Under the pieces are notes generated by a model. That model saw only the letters and a list, made by a program, of their open reading frames with translations, made no database searches and was not told the origin of the DNA. From NCBI GenBank assembly GCA_037176905.1, contig JBBBWG010003693.1, positions 1 through 31,169 of the forward strand: a stretch of DNA of 31,169 bases, written 5' to 3'. Source of the DNA: Azolla pinnata. Its lineage: Eukaryota > Streptophyta > Polypodiopsida > Salviniales > Salviniaceae. Below, piece by piece: positions 1 through 13,241 of the stretch. Made by a program: the position numbers and the translations under genes. Numbering within the stretch: position 1 is the first letter of the stretch; each line of letters starts with the position of its first letter.

Positions 1-638
1 GTTAGTTAGATACCATATTTCAGTAAGCTGCATAAAGTTCAGGCGTGCATCCCTGCAAGTCCCAGATCTGCCAATTACATACCAGAATTCAATAAATATT
101 CGATTACTTGGATCACAAATAAATTACGATTTCCATGGGATTGTTTCCATTCAGTAATGGATTCCAAAACTTTAAGCTGGATTCACTGCGGCATTTCTTG
201 ACTCTCGGCCTAATTCCTGTCTACAGGGTTCATAAAAATGACAGCCTCCAACAATATACTTACTGATGATACCCACGGTTCAGAATTCAGATAGTTGAGA
301 AAGAAGGCAGTTTCTAACACAAGCTTAAGTACGAATTTGTAATTACGAATTCCAAGCTAAAAAGTACCCTTGAAATGAAGGAAATGCAACACCCAACGCT
401 TACGGCTTAAAGGAGTTACATTCCTTTGGCAAAATGAAAATTTGGTCAGATTCCCTCAACAATAGAAGGGCACAAAAGAATCCACATAAGTAAATTTCAT
501 AAATAACATAGCCTCAACAAAATTTTCCATTACAGACAAAAACTTCTTAACTACATCCAATGAAACCCTGACAGACCTTTGCAAAAAAAAGAAAATTTAT
601 GCATAAGGAATGTTTTTGTTCAAGCTTTGGTGTTATGT
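1..638. other. AT-rich 3' flank of the eS27 gene
   Basis: No open frame of useful length and no recognisable RNA gene is visible here. The part nearest 638 should contain the 3' untranslated region of the minus-strand eS27 gene. I could not fix a polyadenylation site. Confidence 0.5.
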
Positions 639-2737
<2,099 letters not shown>

Positions 2738-2740
2738 GGC

Positions 2741-2748
2741 TAGGGTTT
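2741..2748 (-). promoter_or_regulatory. Telo-box AAACCCTA in the eS27 5' leader
   Basis: The motif AAACCCTA lies three nucleotides upstream of the eS27 ATG on the coding strand. A second copy, on the opposite strand, is at 2846-2853. Telo-boxes are known elements of plant ribosomal-protein and translation-gene promoters and leaders. Assignment here rests on the motif and its position only. Confidence 0.6.
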
Positions 2749-2868
2749 GCGGAGAGCTGCGGTGCTGCTGCAGGAGATCGAACGCTTCTTCGTCTGTGCG
2801 CCGAAGGGAAGGAGAGAGAAGGTGCGGCAGAAGTCGAAGTCCTCAAAACCCTAGGCCTTCTCAAGGTT

Positions 2869-3066
2869 AAGGGCTTGTTCACACCAGGCCCCCCAAACAA
2901 GGGCTCATTCATACAAAGCCCCCCAACTAAGGGTTCGTTCACACCAAGGCCCCCAACTAAGGATTCGTTCACACCAAGCCCCCCAAACAAGGGCTCGTTC
3001 ACACCAAGGCCCCCACCTAAGGGCTCGTTCACACCAAGGCCCCCAAACAAGGGCTCGTTCACACCG
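2869..3066. repeat. 30-bp minisatellite, six full units plus a partial one
   Basis: Units begin at 2869, 2899, 2929, 2959, 2989 and 3019, with a partial one at 3049. Each follows the pattern AAGGGCTCGTTCACACCAAG plus a C-run and AAAC/AACT, and units differ by a few substitutions. The array lies about 130 bp upstream of the eS27 ATG, so in its promoter or distal leader. Because 30 is a multiple of three, it leaves frames open on both strands, including a plus-strand ten-residue repeat of the type KGSFTPRPPN. I treat these as by-products of the repeat and not as a gene. Confidence 0.93.
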
Positions 3067-5778
3067 CCCACTTGTGTAACTTCTCTGTAAAATTGTCACA
3101 AAAGAACAAGAACAAGAACAACAGAAATGGTGTGATCGAAACTTGTAGTTCGCTTGAGTTGTTGTCGCGTGTAGATCGATAGATTCTGTAGATGGGCGGC
3201 AGGTCCCCCTTACTTGGCGCTTTCCCTGAGCTGAAGCAGCAACGAAAGCCCAGCTATTTGTTGACGCGGGATGTATGTATGTATGTAGTCTCGCGGATAA
3301 CGGGTGAAGACTGATGAACGCGAATGAAAACTGAAGAAATATAAGACAAGGCTCCGAATGTATATTCCATGACTGGTGTTGATCTCCTTGATATTAAACA
3401 AAGTGTTATATACTCAAGTCTATAGTTTGCCTAGGAGAAAGATATAAAGGGAGTAGGATCCTACGAGTTTGAGTACTCTGAATCCCAATATTCATGACAT
3501 GCAGTCCACGACAGACAGAACAAGCTCGATTTCTTACTCGCAATCCCACTAGGAAACATCTTTAACTTGAGTTTCTCCAGCTCTCGTGAGCACGATGGCG
3601 AATGTCTTGAAGTGGATCTCTTTAGCCAGTTGCGACCGATCGACGCATGGCTGATGCAACGATCTTCCTCAGGACATGTTTGATGACTTGGTCCAACATT
3701 AGATTAACCCTGCTAGTGCTTGCTTATTCTTGACAACATCCAAAGCTACCAACAAAAACCAATACCAAACCAACGCCTTCTTCATTGCGACTTCAAGCAA
3801 TATTGCATCATGCTCTCTTGTTCAGTTGTCCGATGTCCCATCCATTCAAGCGTTTCCTGAATCGATTGCCTTCAACAAGATTCCCACTACAACCCAACCT
3901 ATCCGGTGACATAAGACTTACATTGCCATGTGAGAACAACAAATCCCCAAGCTTTCTTTCCGGACCAGGACCTTCAACAATGACACAACACCCATTTAGA
4001 AAGTTCTTTTCTCTTTTTCGCTTCTTCATTTCCAACAAGAATGCTGAATTGTAGACATTCACTCGATGAAAGTGGGCAAGTCGAAGTTTTGCCGCAAACC
4101 ATACAAGAACATGAAGAGCGCGCATAAGCATATCCATAAGTTGATGGAATTGTCGAGTCGATCACAACTCTTTCATAGCTCAACGGACAATCATGTAACA
4201 CAATCTTACCTGAATATGCATACAAGCCTCAAGAAAATTTGATAAAGGCAGAGAGAATGGAAGGAAGAAGGAGAGTGCAATTAAGAGCCAAAGTGATTGT
4301 AGCCTAGTTGGGAGTGCGGAACAAGAGTCATGAGTTAACAAACACCCTCCAAGACATGGATTCTATGAGCTTCATCAATTGCAGCTTCGTCAAAGCAATC
4401 CCCTGTTCTCATGTCTCAACAAGCTACAAACACCACCCTCTACGATGTGGATCCCTTCACGATGTTAAAGCTCTCAATGCAGAAGAGCATGCCTCTGATA
4501 CAGAACGCACAATGTTCCTTTGGCTATCCTTGTAAGAAACTGCCAAGGATACATCCCAGGTGGTTGATCCTTCTTCATCATTTTCACTACAAAATAGAGA
4601 AGACACGCTGCAGTTAATAAATAAACATCCGCATACTATTTCAGGAAAATTCCCCCTCTTAAGACAACACTAAAATGTCTCTCTAGTAAGAATCATGTGA
4701 AGGTGGGAGTATCTTACGAATACTCTCCGAGGGAATCTTCCATATTGCTCACAATAGATAAAAGACTTTCAAATGTGTTTATTTCATTTCTGTTATTCAC
4801 CTGCATGGGAGAAACACACGATTATACCAATAAATTTGTAAATGAACTACACTGGTATTACAACTATTTCGGTCACCACTCTGCTCATAGGCAATATAAA
4901 CATTCCCCTAAAAGGAGGATTTCGACTAGCTCAAGAAACAAAACTGACCTTTACTAAAAATGCCTTAGCTCCATGGCTTCTCTCTCTCCATAGCAAAATT
5001 ATGATTAATTTACATGCATTAAACATTTACGAGGAGAATCACTTGGAATCCTTGATAAAGACCATACAGTTTATATGTAATAAATAATCCAAGTTTTGCC
5101 ATGCGACAAGAAGGTAAAAGGAGTAAGGGTAAAGATCATTAAGAAGATATTACAAGCCCACTATGCCATACTTGGTGCTTTCTAGACAAATATAAGACCC
5201 ATCAAACTAACAAGAGTTTGATGAGAGTCCTCAAGTAAATGGAGGTAGAAGATTTCAAAACCCCTAGGAAATTCAAATTCGGGATATCTGCAGAAAAACA
5301 TGAAATGCAAAAATCTCCTCTTCAAGAAATAGCCAAGCTTAGCTTTTTGGGTATGTATGCACCCTCTTTATGAACAGGCATAACCTTGAGAAAACACACG
5401 AACCACATGGTTTTTTAATCTATGTACTAGCAGGTTGTAACCCCTACCAAACTAGTCAGTTATACCAACAATGAGATATTAGATTCTATTCGCTTAATCA
5501 ATTTCTAAAATTAGTAAACTACATAATTTCCACAAACTCTTCATGCATGGAATATTGTGAAGGCAGGTATCAGAGATGAACATGCGTTCAGTCAGACATG
5601 AAAACTATACAGATAGATGTAGTGATCCAAGAAGGTCAAACCTGAGAGGAAATATGGAAACATTATCATGCTCATAGAGACGGAACCAAGCAAAGAACAA
5701 TTAAATGATAAAACATGCGTGACACCGTGGTTCTTGGTAATGCTGATGAGTTATCACTTGGCTCATCAAACTCACTTC
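3067..5778. other. Intergenic region between eS27 and the SET gene
   Basis: The left part should contain the eS27 promoter and the right part the 3' untranslated region of the SET gene. A short GTAT run is at about 3272-3286. Frames of up to about 110 codons occur around 3785-4225 and 4308-5087 on both strands. None has recognisable motifs, supported splice sites or a matching partner frame. I see no gene here. Confidence 0.5.
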
Positions 5779-8700
5779 CTAGTTTGTTTGTATCATTAAA
5801 GAGACTTCTAGATGAAAAAGAGCACATCTTTTTTCTCGCATTCTCTTTTTAACAATAATGGCCTTGTTTACCTCCTGGAATGATAAAAATGTGTAGCAAA
5901 ATTCACATTTCAGCAATGCTGAAAGACTGGTACAAGATGACTAGTGACTGTTTGTACCTTGTAAATGCACTAAATATCTAAGCTTGATGTGATTTTAATT
6001 CTAATTTTTCCATTGTACTCATCATCATGCATCCTTAAAAGTTAGATGTCGTTACCTTTTTGTAACGAGGTAGTACTGATAATTGTCTCACTTCATCCTC
6101 TTCCATGAGGGCAATACGCAATGCTGCTAGTAAGCGAGTGGGTAATCCAAACGGACTCAAGCAGCTTGTTGAAAACCAACAACCCCGTATCATGTGAGAA
6201 TTCCCTACTTTCCACTTTTCAAGAAGTGAATATACAGCAGGATCATCTGAGAAGTCGAGATCTGTCATAGAACAATAAGTGTTAAATTATTCAACATAAG
6301 AACATGCTTGTTTACTTTAGCACAATGCATACCAATAGGAACAACATCAAAAGGATTTTTGTCAAGTATGAATCCATAGAAGGTTAACAAATGTGAATTG
6401 GATAAAGACCCATAGTTCAGAAAACACTGCTCTCCACTTCTGCATGGCCTGAGCGAACTTAATATCAATTTTCCAGTTGCAAGGTCAACCTTACTGAAGC
6501 GTGTGATGTGAGGGTAAAGCTGAAAAATAAGGGTAGACTTCTTTATGACAGAAATTGAACTCCTAGAAAGCACAAAGTTATAACAACTTTAGACGAACAT
6601 AGAAAGTGAATGTTCCATACTCCGTGATTTAATAGCCCTAAGACTGGCACTAAGCTTGTTTTAATTGTACCGTCCGGAAAGAGAATCTTCAGGCCATTTG
6701 AATACCAAAGCTCGCAGGCCCATAAAAAATTGTCCCAGGTATAGTGCTCTTTCGGAAACATGTCTGGGTAACAATTACTCAAAGATGGAAACAGAGAGTC
6801 ATACTGCAACCTAAGGTGCTGCAAGAAACAAGGATATTACAGTGAATATAAGTTGCACAGACAGCATTTTAAATAGATATTTCTATGCACAATAAAAGAT
6901 AAATTGATGAAGAATATTGACTACGATGTAGTGGAGCCAAAAATATTACTTCTCAGTTTTTGTTAACCTTGACATTTTGCTTTTCCATTGTTCATTTTCA
7001 AAGAACTTGATCATATATTCAAACTTTGTTTCAATGCATAAACTAAATCTGACACTATTTTTACACAAGCAAGTTTATACATGTAACATGGCTTTACCTC
7101 TCTAGCCTGCATTATCTCCTCAAAAACAATAGTACCCTCCAGGATTTTAATGGATGAGAGCCCAAAACTCAATCCTACAAAGCATTTCAGCAAGACACTA
7201 TTAGATGCCTAGCCTGAGATACTGCTATTTCACACCTTACACTATTTTACTAACCGGTATTAAAAGCATCAGGTAATGACGCAAAATATGGCGCAAATCT
7301 TGATAACGAGTTATGTCTCTCCGTCATGCTCCACAATAAAGCCATTGTTTCTCCACTCAGCTCTTTAAAATCTTTCAAAACTGTATACTGATATTAAACT
7401 TGCACATCAATTCCAGAAATATCAGTTTGTTTTTAGGTTCTAAAGGATTTCAAGTTTTCAATCGTGTTTAAACATCAAACAGTCACAGAAAAACCTTTCT
7501 ACACAATACACGAAACATAAATTGTGTCTCTTATGCAGAGTACAAATTCCAGGGTAACTTTACGTAGATACACTGTTCTTGTAAAGTGAAGATAGGTGAT
7601 TTTGGTAGTGTTTAATGTGAAATTTTACAGCTATTAAGCTCAACCTCACAATGAGCTCTTATCCCTTCGTAAACGTACAACCATAAATGTACTAAGTGAA
7701 ACCGTCTCTAAACAAGCAAGAGACTCATGCTTCACTCATTCCCTGTGTTCAATAGGACCCAACTATGTACAAAAATACACCCAAGGCAATGTATTTCTAC
7801 AGAAATAAAATAAAATCAATAATCTAGTCAACCAGTTATCTTCTTATATCAAATACAAACACATGGCGCTACTTCAATCATGGTATTTGTGGCATTTTGA
7901 CTGTAGTTTAGAGAAAACTTCCAACATTATATTGAGCATTTAACAATGGTTCTGAGCAGCTTACCATGCTCGAATTCAAGACTGTATCTTCACAAATTAT
8001 TAAGTGCTGTGGGATCTCCAAAACAGTGTCACCAACAGCTATGTCCTTGATGGCTCTTCCACCTCTTCCAGATCCCTCAAAAACTAATAAAATCAGACAC
8101 AATGCTACGAATCTTATGGAAATAGCTTGTGAGCGAAATGCTCAGAGTAAATAATGGTGAATGATAAGAAGAAATAGTCATCGCCATTCGATGAACTGAA
8201 AGGAAAATAATGTTTTGACTCATGTAAGGCTGTTAGACTGAAAACAAACGTAGGGTTATTAGATGATCCCGATTCTTGATTTCTTTGCCTAGATGCCATT
8301 GTAAATGTTCTCAATCTGTTATCTATTACTTTCAGCACTAGAAAGTGTTACTCTATAGAAATCTAACCATTACATCCTAAAACAACCCAATGAATACATG
8401 AGAAAAAAATAAAAAAACAGATGAAATGAAAAAAACACATTTGTACTGCTGAATGACCATTCTAAGCTAAAAAAAACTCATGCTTTAAAACTGACCTGCA
8501 GCATCAATTTTGCTTTTGACCCCCTCGTTTTCTGCCCAAGTTAAAAGATTTCTCTCAGCATCACCTTCACAAAGAGCTCCCGGTTTCACGGATTTGGGAG
8601 AGGTTGACATGGTACCGAGCTTGTTCAATACCATGGTTATCAGAGTGTCGATAGTGTTACTTCTTTGTTTAACACTCTCAACAATTTGAAGAGCTGAACG

Positions 8701-10797
8701 AACAACATTGAGTGCTTCAACCTCGTTCCTAGGGTTGAAAGGCCCTGAGTCGTCATCCTCAACAAAGTAGAACTCCACCTACATATTTGCCAGAAAATGT
8801 TTTCTTAATCATCATCTCATTCCCCTCATTAAGTACGTAACAAGGTTCAATGAAGGGAGAATAAACCTCATTTAGACTCAAAATCCGGGCAACTTCCATC
8901 ATTCCATCTAAAGACCTCCGGCAATGGTCAAGAGAATCTTCTAATGGTAACAAAAAGGTACAGGAATAACCTCTTTGTTCTATCAGTTCCTACATACCAT
9001 CAGAAAAAACACGGTAAAATGTTTGAAGGCCGAAATAAACATCTATACCGATACAATGCCATCACTTCAATATTATGTCAACAGATGATTGGTAATTAAG
9101 ACTCATTTAGTTCCATAATGTACACCTACATTTTTTTCTCGAAAAATGGGATCATTCTCTTCTGCCTTTGGAAGTTCAATCTTCACCTGTGTAAGTTACA
9201 GATTGAAGAAGAATAAACACAGACTCTTCAAATATAAATGCTACATAAGCAATTGAAACTCTAGCTCTAACAAGTTACATAAAAATATAATTATGTCAAA
9301 CTATTAATATTGACATCAGACGTTCATATACTGGATTCAATCAAATGAAACACTCTTTGGCATTGTTCGATGATGCAAGATGTAGAACAGTGCTCCAATT
9401 TTCCAGAATTTTGTGTGAATTTTTGAACAATATGTGTATGATGCTATATTAACATAGATTCATAGAATTTTCTGTCAACCTCCTGTTCCATGTGTAAGAG
9501 AAGTAACCTTTGATGATTTTCTTACGTTCTCCATGCATCACCATAAGCTAATGAGATTAATGTATTCTCTCTCAATATCCCTTAGCCATTCAAGCAATCT
9601 TTCTCTCTCTTCTTGTTGGAATCATGTCTTTTATTACTGCCTTGTTCACAGCTCTCTATTGCCCTTTGTTGTGATATAGTGTACCATCTTTTAACCTGAG
9701 GCGTGTTATAAAGTTTTTGTCACGTTGTTCGTCTTCAAAAGAGACATATAACTTGGAAAAGCTCAATAAGATGTGAAAAGGCACAAAAGGTCATTCATAT
9801 ACAAGATTCCTAGAGGATAACGACTCCATTTTTGTTTAGAGTAACTTTGCACTCGACATAATTTGTGAATCACCATTCCAGCTCCATGTCGGGATTACAA
9901 ACACCCACAAAATACCGGTTTTATAAACCATTCTAGTATTTACACATACATGTTGATAAATAAATAATCTCAGATGACTTTCGATGAATCGATTCAGGAT
10001 GAAAACCTTGAAATATTGATACAGATGTTGGCATACAGATCATTTCAAACAATTTTCATGGGAATGCTTTCTGAAGAAAAGCCTTCAAATATTTGGCTCT
10101 ATGTTAGTCAAAAAAATTTAATTATGCAGAATAGTATTGAGACATGTGTGAGTAAATGGGTCGTTTTTAGAAGAATTTAGCTGAATTGTTTCAAAATGAG
10201 AACCATCAAACACTGAGACGTGTTGAGATATGTGTAATCATTTCAGAAAAATTTAGGGGAAATGCTATTCAATGGAGAGCCTTCAAATATCTTAGATTTA
10301 TGTTAGTTAAAAGAAATCATTTTTTGCAGAGAAGAGCAGGCTGAGACGGTGCCACACCGCACATAGCTATACATAGTTTCAACTGAATTTTGACAAAGCA
10401 TTTTGGAATGAGGGAAAACCTTCAACATCTAGACATCTGATAATGGTAAATACATGATTTCAATGGTTTAAAATTCCGATCCTTGGGGGGAGGGGGAGGG
10501 GGAGGGGCAAAGAAGGCTACATTTCAGGAAGAAGAGGGGAAAAAAAACCACGAAATATATACAGATATGGGACTCAACCAAGCGAGGCCAATTGTCGGAT
10601 CACAAGGAGCCAAGACGTTTCTGCGAAGCTAATCAAACCATGAAAAGCTTCTTTTCCGGTACCAAGCCGGAGTGGATTGAATGGCAAAAGAAGGGAGGGC
10701 CGGGAAGAACCTGATGGCAGTACATGCCGGTGGAATCGGAAGCGATGGGAGAGATGAATTCCTCCTTGCTTCCTGCTTGTCCTTCTTGCTTCTGCAT
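5779..10797 (-). CDS. SET-domain protein lysine methyltransferase, Rubisco-LSMT/SETD3 class, eleven exons
   Basis: Predicted SAM-dependent protein-lysine methyltransferase. Minus-strand exons: 10711-10797, 9130-9186, 8867-8989, 8496-8778, 7965-8083, 7255-7387, 7098-7174, 6621-6818, 6333-6519, 6056-6261 and 5779-5874. All junctions are GT-AG and in phase, giving 521 aa and a TAG stop. Residues about 170-400 form a split SET domain: a glycine-rich SAM loop FEGSGRGGRA (~185-193), ETMALLWSMTERHNS, GLLNHG (~354-359) and GEQCFLNYG (~388-396, with the conserved Tyr), followed by SHLLTFYGF. Residues about 420-521 match the Rubisco-LSMT substrate-binding domain, with MEEDE and a basic helix in the last exon. 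The layout and length recall Arabidopsis At2g18850. The substrate is unknown. NHG replaces the usual NHS/NHC. Exon 1 (ATG at 10795-10797) is chosen by phase and its donor is weak, so the N-terminus is tentative. Exons 2-11 are well supported. Confidence 0.88.
10485..10507 (+). other. G-quadruplex-forming motif
   Basis: Four G-tracts of 6, 5, 5 and 4 are separated by single A residues, a very strong G4 consensus. It lies in the proposed first intron of the SET gene, about 200 nt past its donor. The G-rich strand is the template strand, so the RNA would be C-rich. Confidence 0.85.
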
Positions 10798-10876
10798 GTG
10801 TTGTTTGCATGCTTAATCCCTCCCTTATAATCATATGTTAATTAATCATTATGATCTCAATAATTAGTAGGTTTAG

Positions 10877-10968
10877 TAGGTTTAGGGGTTTAGGGTTTAG
10901 GCTAGAATTAATAATTATGATCTTAGGTTTAGGGGTTTAGGGTTTAGGCTAGAACCCCTAAACCCTAG
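10877..10968. promoter_or_regulatory. Duplicated plant-telomere-like (telo-box) block upstream of the SET gene
   Basis: A perfect 31-bp direct repeat made of TTTAGGG-type units lies at 10877-10907 and 10924-10954. It is followed at once by the inverse motif CCCCTAAACCCTAG at 10955-10968. On the SET coding strand this is a cluster of AAACCCTA telo-boxes about 80-170 nt upstream of the proposed ATG, where a promoter or leader should be. It could instead be a short relic of interstitial telomeric DNA. Confidence 0.7.
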
Positions 10969-10979
10969 TCTTATAATCC

Positions 10980-13167
10980 GGTGAGTTTAAGCAAATCATC
11001 CCCATTGTATCTAATTGCAACTCGCTGATTGTTATGCGTTTTTTCGCTCGTTAAATGACTTTGAATTGCAATTCAAGCCAATTGTGTCGAAATTCCTTTC
11101 GGTTTCCCAGCATCATCGAGGTCTGCTCGTATTTTCCCCGGGCCCGAAAGGACCCGCCGGATGGTGCTTTCAAGCGCATATTCCACTGAAAAAATATGAT
11201 TCATTGTATCCTCTGTCGCTCTCATTCTATCGTACTTCCAAAGGGAACAACAAACCGAAGAACTCAGAAGAACTACTCCGGTTTTACTCGGAAGAAACTG
11301 CTCTGGTTTTACTCAGAAGAGGCTTCCTCTAAACCTTATGAGGCTTTGAAAAATTGCCTCTCGTTTTGAGATACAGAACATTATGTAGGGGTATTTTGTG
11401 CAATAACAGAAAACCGGTCCTTCTTTGTCGTCTGCACTTCGCCTGCTCTCTTCATTTCCTGAACTTCTGGTCTGCGATGCCATGGATTTGATCTAATTTT
11501 GGCCGGCCACCGATCCAAATACAGACTACAGGTATTTGGATATGAAGAATAAACAGCTCAGTCTGGCAAGAAGCAATGGGGTTTATGGGGATAGGCATGT
11601 ATGGATGCAGGTATCCATCCCATACCATGGCTATCTGCATACAAACATACCTACACAAATGCATGCATATTTACCTACATACACATGCCTATCCTCACAT
11701 GTTGTGTGTCCAAATTTCCGCATACACGTGAACTATGCATACATTGCATGCACTCATATGGTTTTTGTATGTTTCGTGTCAGTGAACAGGAAGGTGGATT
11801 ACCCAAGACTTTTGATGTGTGATTTGTGTGATATGTATGGTAGATATAGCGAAAATGTTATCAGACAAAGCCGCTCAAATTCATAACATGTATTCCTAGC
11901 TTTCCTTGTCACTTCCCTTGAACCCTAAACCATTCTCATTTAACATTCCGGTCTACATAATGCTCTGCATCAACTAAGAATCACTATATATGGGCAGGTT
12001 TATCCTCCATGCATTTCCTTTGAATAGTTTAAAGGCTCAGGGTTCATGTGAGGGGAATGAGCTTACTTGTATGCTTGTAATTGAAATTCACAGGCCGAAA
12101 TAGTTGGACTGATTTGAGAGGAAAACCGAGAGAAGTTGAGATCAATGCTCCTCAAGAAAGTCGAAAGACCCGTAAGGATCTATCTTCCTTCTAAGTAATT
12201 CTCAATTGATTGAACAATAGTCTCCTTTGAAATTCATTGCCTGCCTAGCTATTTTCAGCTAGAAAATGATACGTCCTCAAATAGGGCAACCGACAATTAT
12301 CATTGCACAAGTGTAACCATCTATCGCACAATAGTAGCCTCCCCCAAGTCTATGATTATACAATAGACACATTACTACTCAATGATGATCGATGCTTACA
12401 TGTTCTGATATTCTATGAGGAGGATTGAACATTCTTCGAGAAACGATTCGTCTCGATTTTTCCTTGAGTGTGGAGATCAAACATTTCACAAACTTACTTC
12501 CGATTTTCCGACCATCTCCTTAATGAGATCTTTCAGAGATCAATCATGTGCACGATTCAGAAGGTTAACGCATCTCCAACTTTCCTTCATCAACTGTTGA
12601 AACAGCCTATTAGCTCGTGGCATGATCAAAGGAGATCAAACACATTTCCGACTTTCCTTAGTCGGCTGTCGAAATATCCAATTAGCACGTCTTGCCGAAG
12701 GATATATCTCATTACTTACCAAAACTGCAGTATGAGGATATTCCAGAGCTTCTTTCGGTTGACCTAATGTTCATGGCCATTAATTTGGCCGTTGGTTAGT
12801 TCGTAGGGGGCATGACTCATCCCTCTGGCTTGATGTTCGAGTAGGGGATTCATATTGTCGAGTATTAACTCAGAAAAATGCACATGCTGCAAGTGAATTT
12901 GGCTTTTTTGGAGTTCAGAATGGAGATTAAATGGTTCTTTATGATGGGTATCAAAAATTTGGACATGCCCTTCTATTGATACGCACGGAAGCTTACTGCT
13001 GAACTTTGGATGATTTTATGTATGCGAAGAGAAATGAAAGCAATTCATTCATCAACAAAATCAGTTCAAACAGATCATCTTTTTCTTGTGTAACACTGTT
13101 TGGTTTGGTGCCTCCCATGATTAATATACTATTTCTATAATATTGTTTTGTTTTTATAACAGGCACA
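10980..13167. other. Intergenic region with minor repeats
   Basis: There is a frame at 11015-11332 plus (105 codons from a TTG) without recognisable motifs. An imperfect two-copy direct repeat of about 24 bp is at 11268-11316. CATA-rich sequence of low complexity lies at about 11590-11700. An imperfect 72-bp-spaced repeat is at 12575-12689. I see no supported gene. Confidence 0.5.
12575..12689. repeat. Imperfect direct repeat, about 43-bp units spaced 72 bp
   Basis: The stretch at 12575-12617 (CCAACTTTCCTT...CTATTAGCTCG) recurs with substitutions at 12647-12689 (CCGACTTTCCTT...CAATTAGCACG). A weaker related stretch containing GAGATCAAACA lies before it at about 12474. It looks like a diverged local tandem duplication. 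Confidence 0.6.
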
Positions 13168-13241
13168 GCTCTAGTAGCTCAGTTGGTTAGAGCGTATGGC
13201 TGTTAACCATAAGGTCGGAGGTTCAAACCCTCCCTGGAGCG
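13168..13241 (+). tRNA. tRNA-Asn (anticodon GTT)
   Basis: A 74-nt cloverleaf with no intron. The seven-base acceptor stem pairs fully, with one G-T wobble. It has the D-arm AGCTCAGTTGGTTAGAGC, an anticodon stem of five pairs around CTGTTAA (anticodon GTT), a short variable loop and the T-arm GGAGG-TTCAAAC-CCTCC. The discriminator is G and CCA is not encoded, as expected for a nuclear gene. A TTTT pol III terminator is at about 13272-13275. It closely matches plant nuclear tRNA-Asn. It stands alone in an AT-rich region. Confidence 0.98.

Noticed and set aside
3785-4225. Overlapping frames of 83-109 codons between the eS27 and SET genes
   Set aside because: No recognisable motifs, no supported splice partners, and competing frames on both strands of similar length.
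11015-11332. 105-codon plus-strand frame
   Set aside because: It begins at a non-ATG codon, has no recognised motifs and contains a local repeat. It is probably chance.
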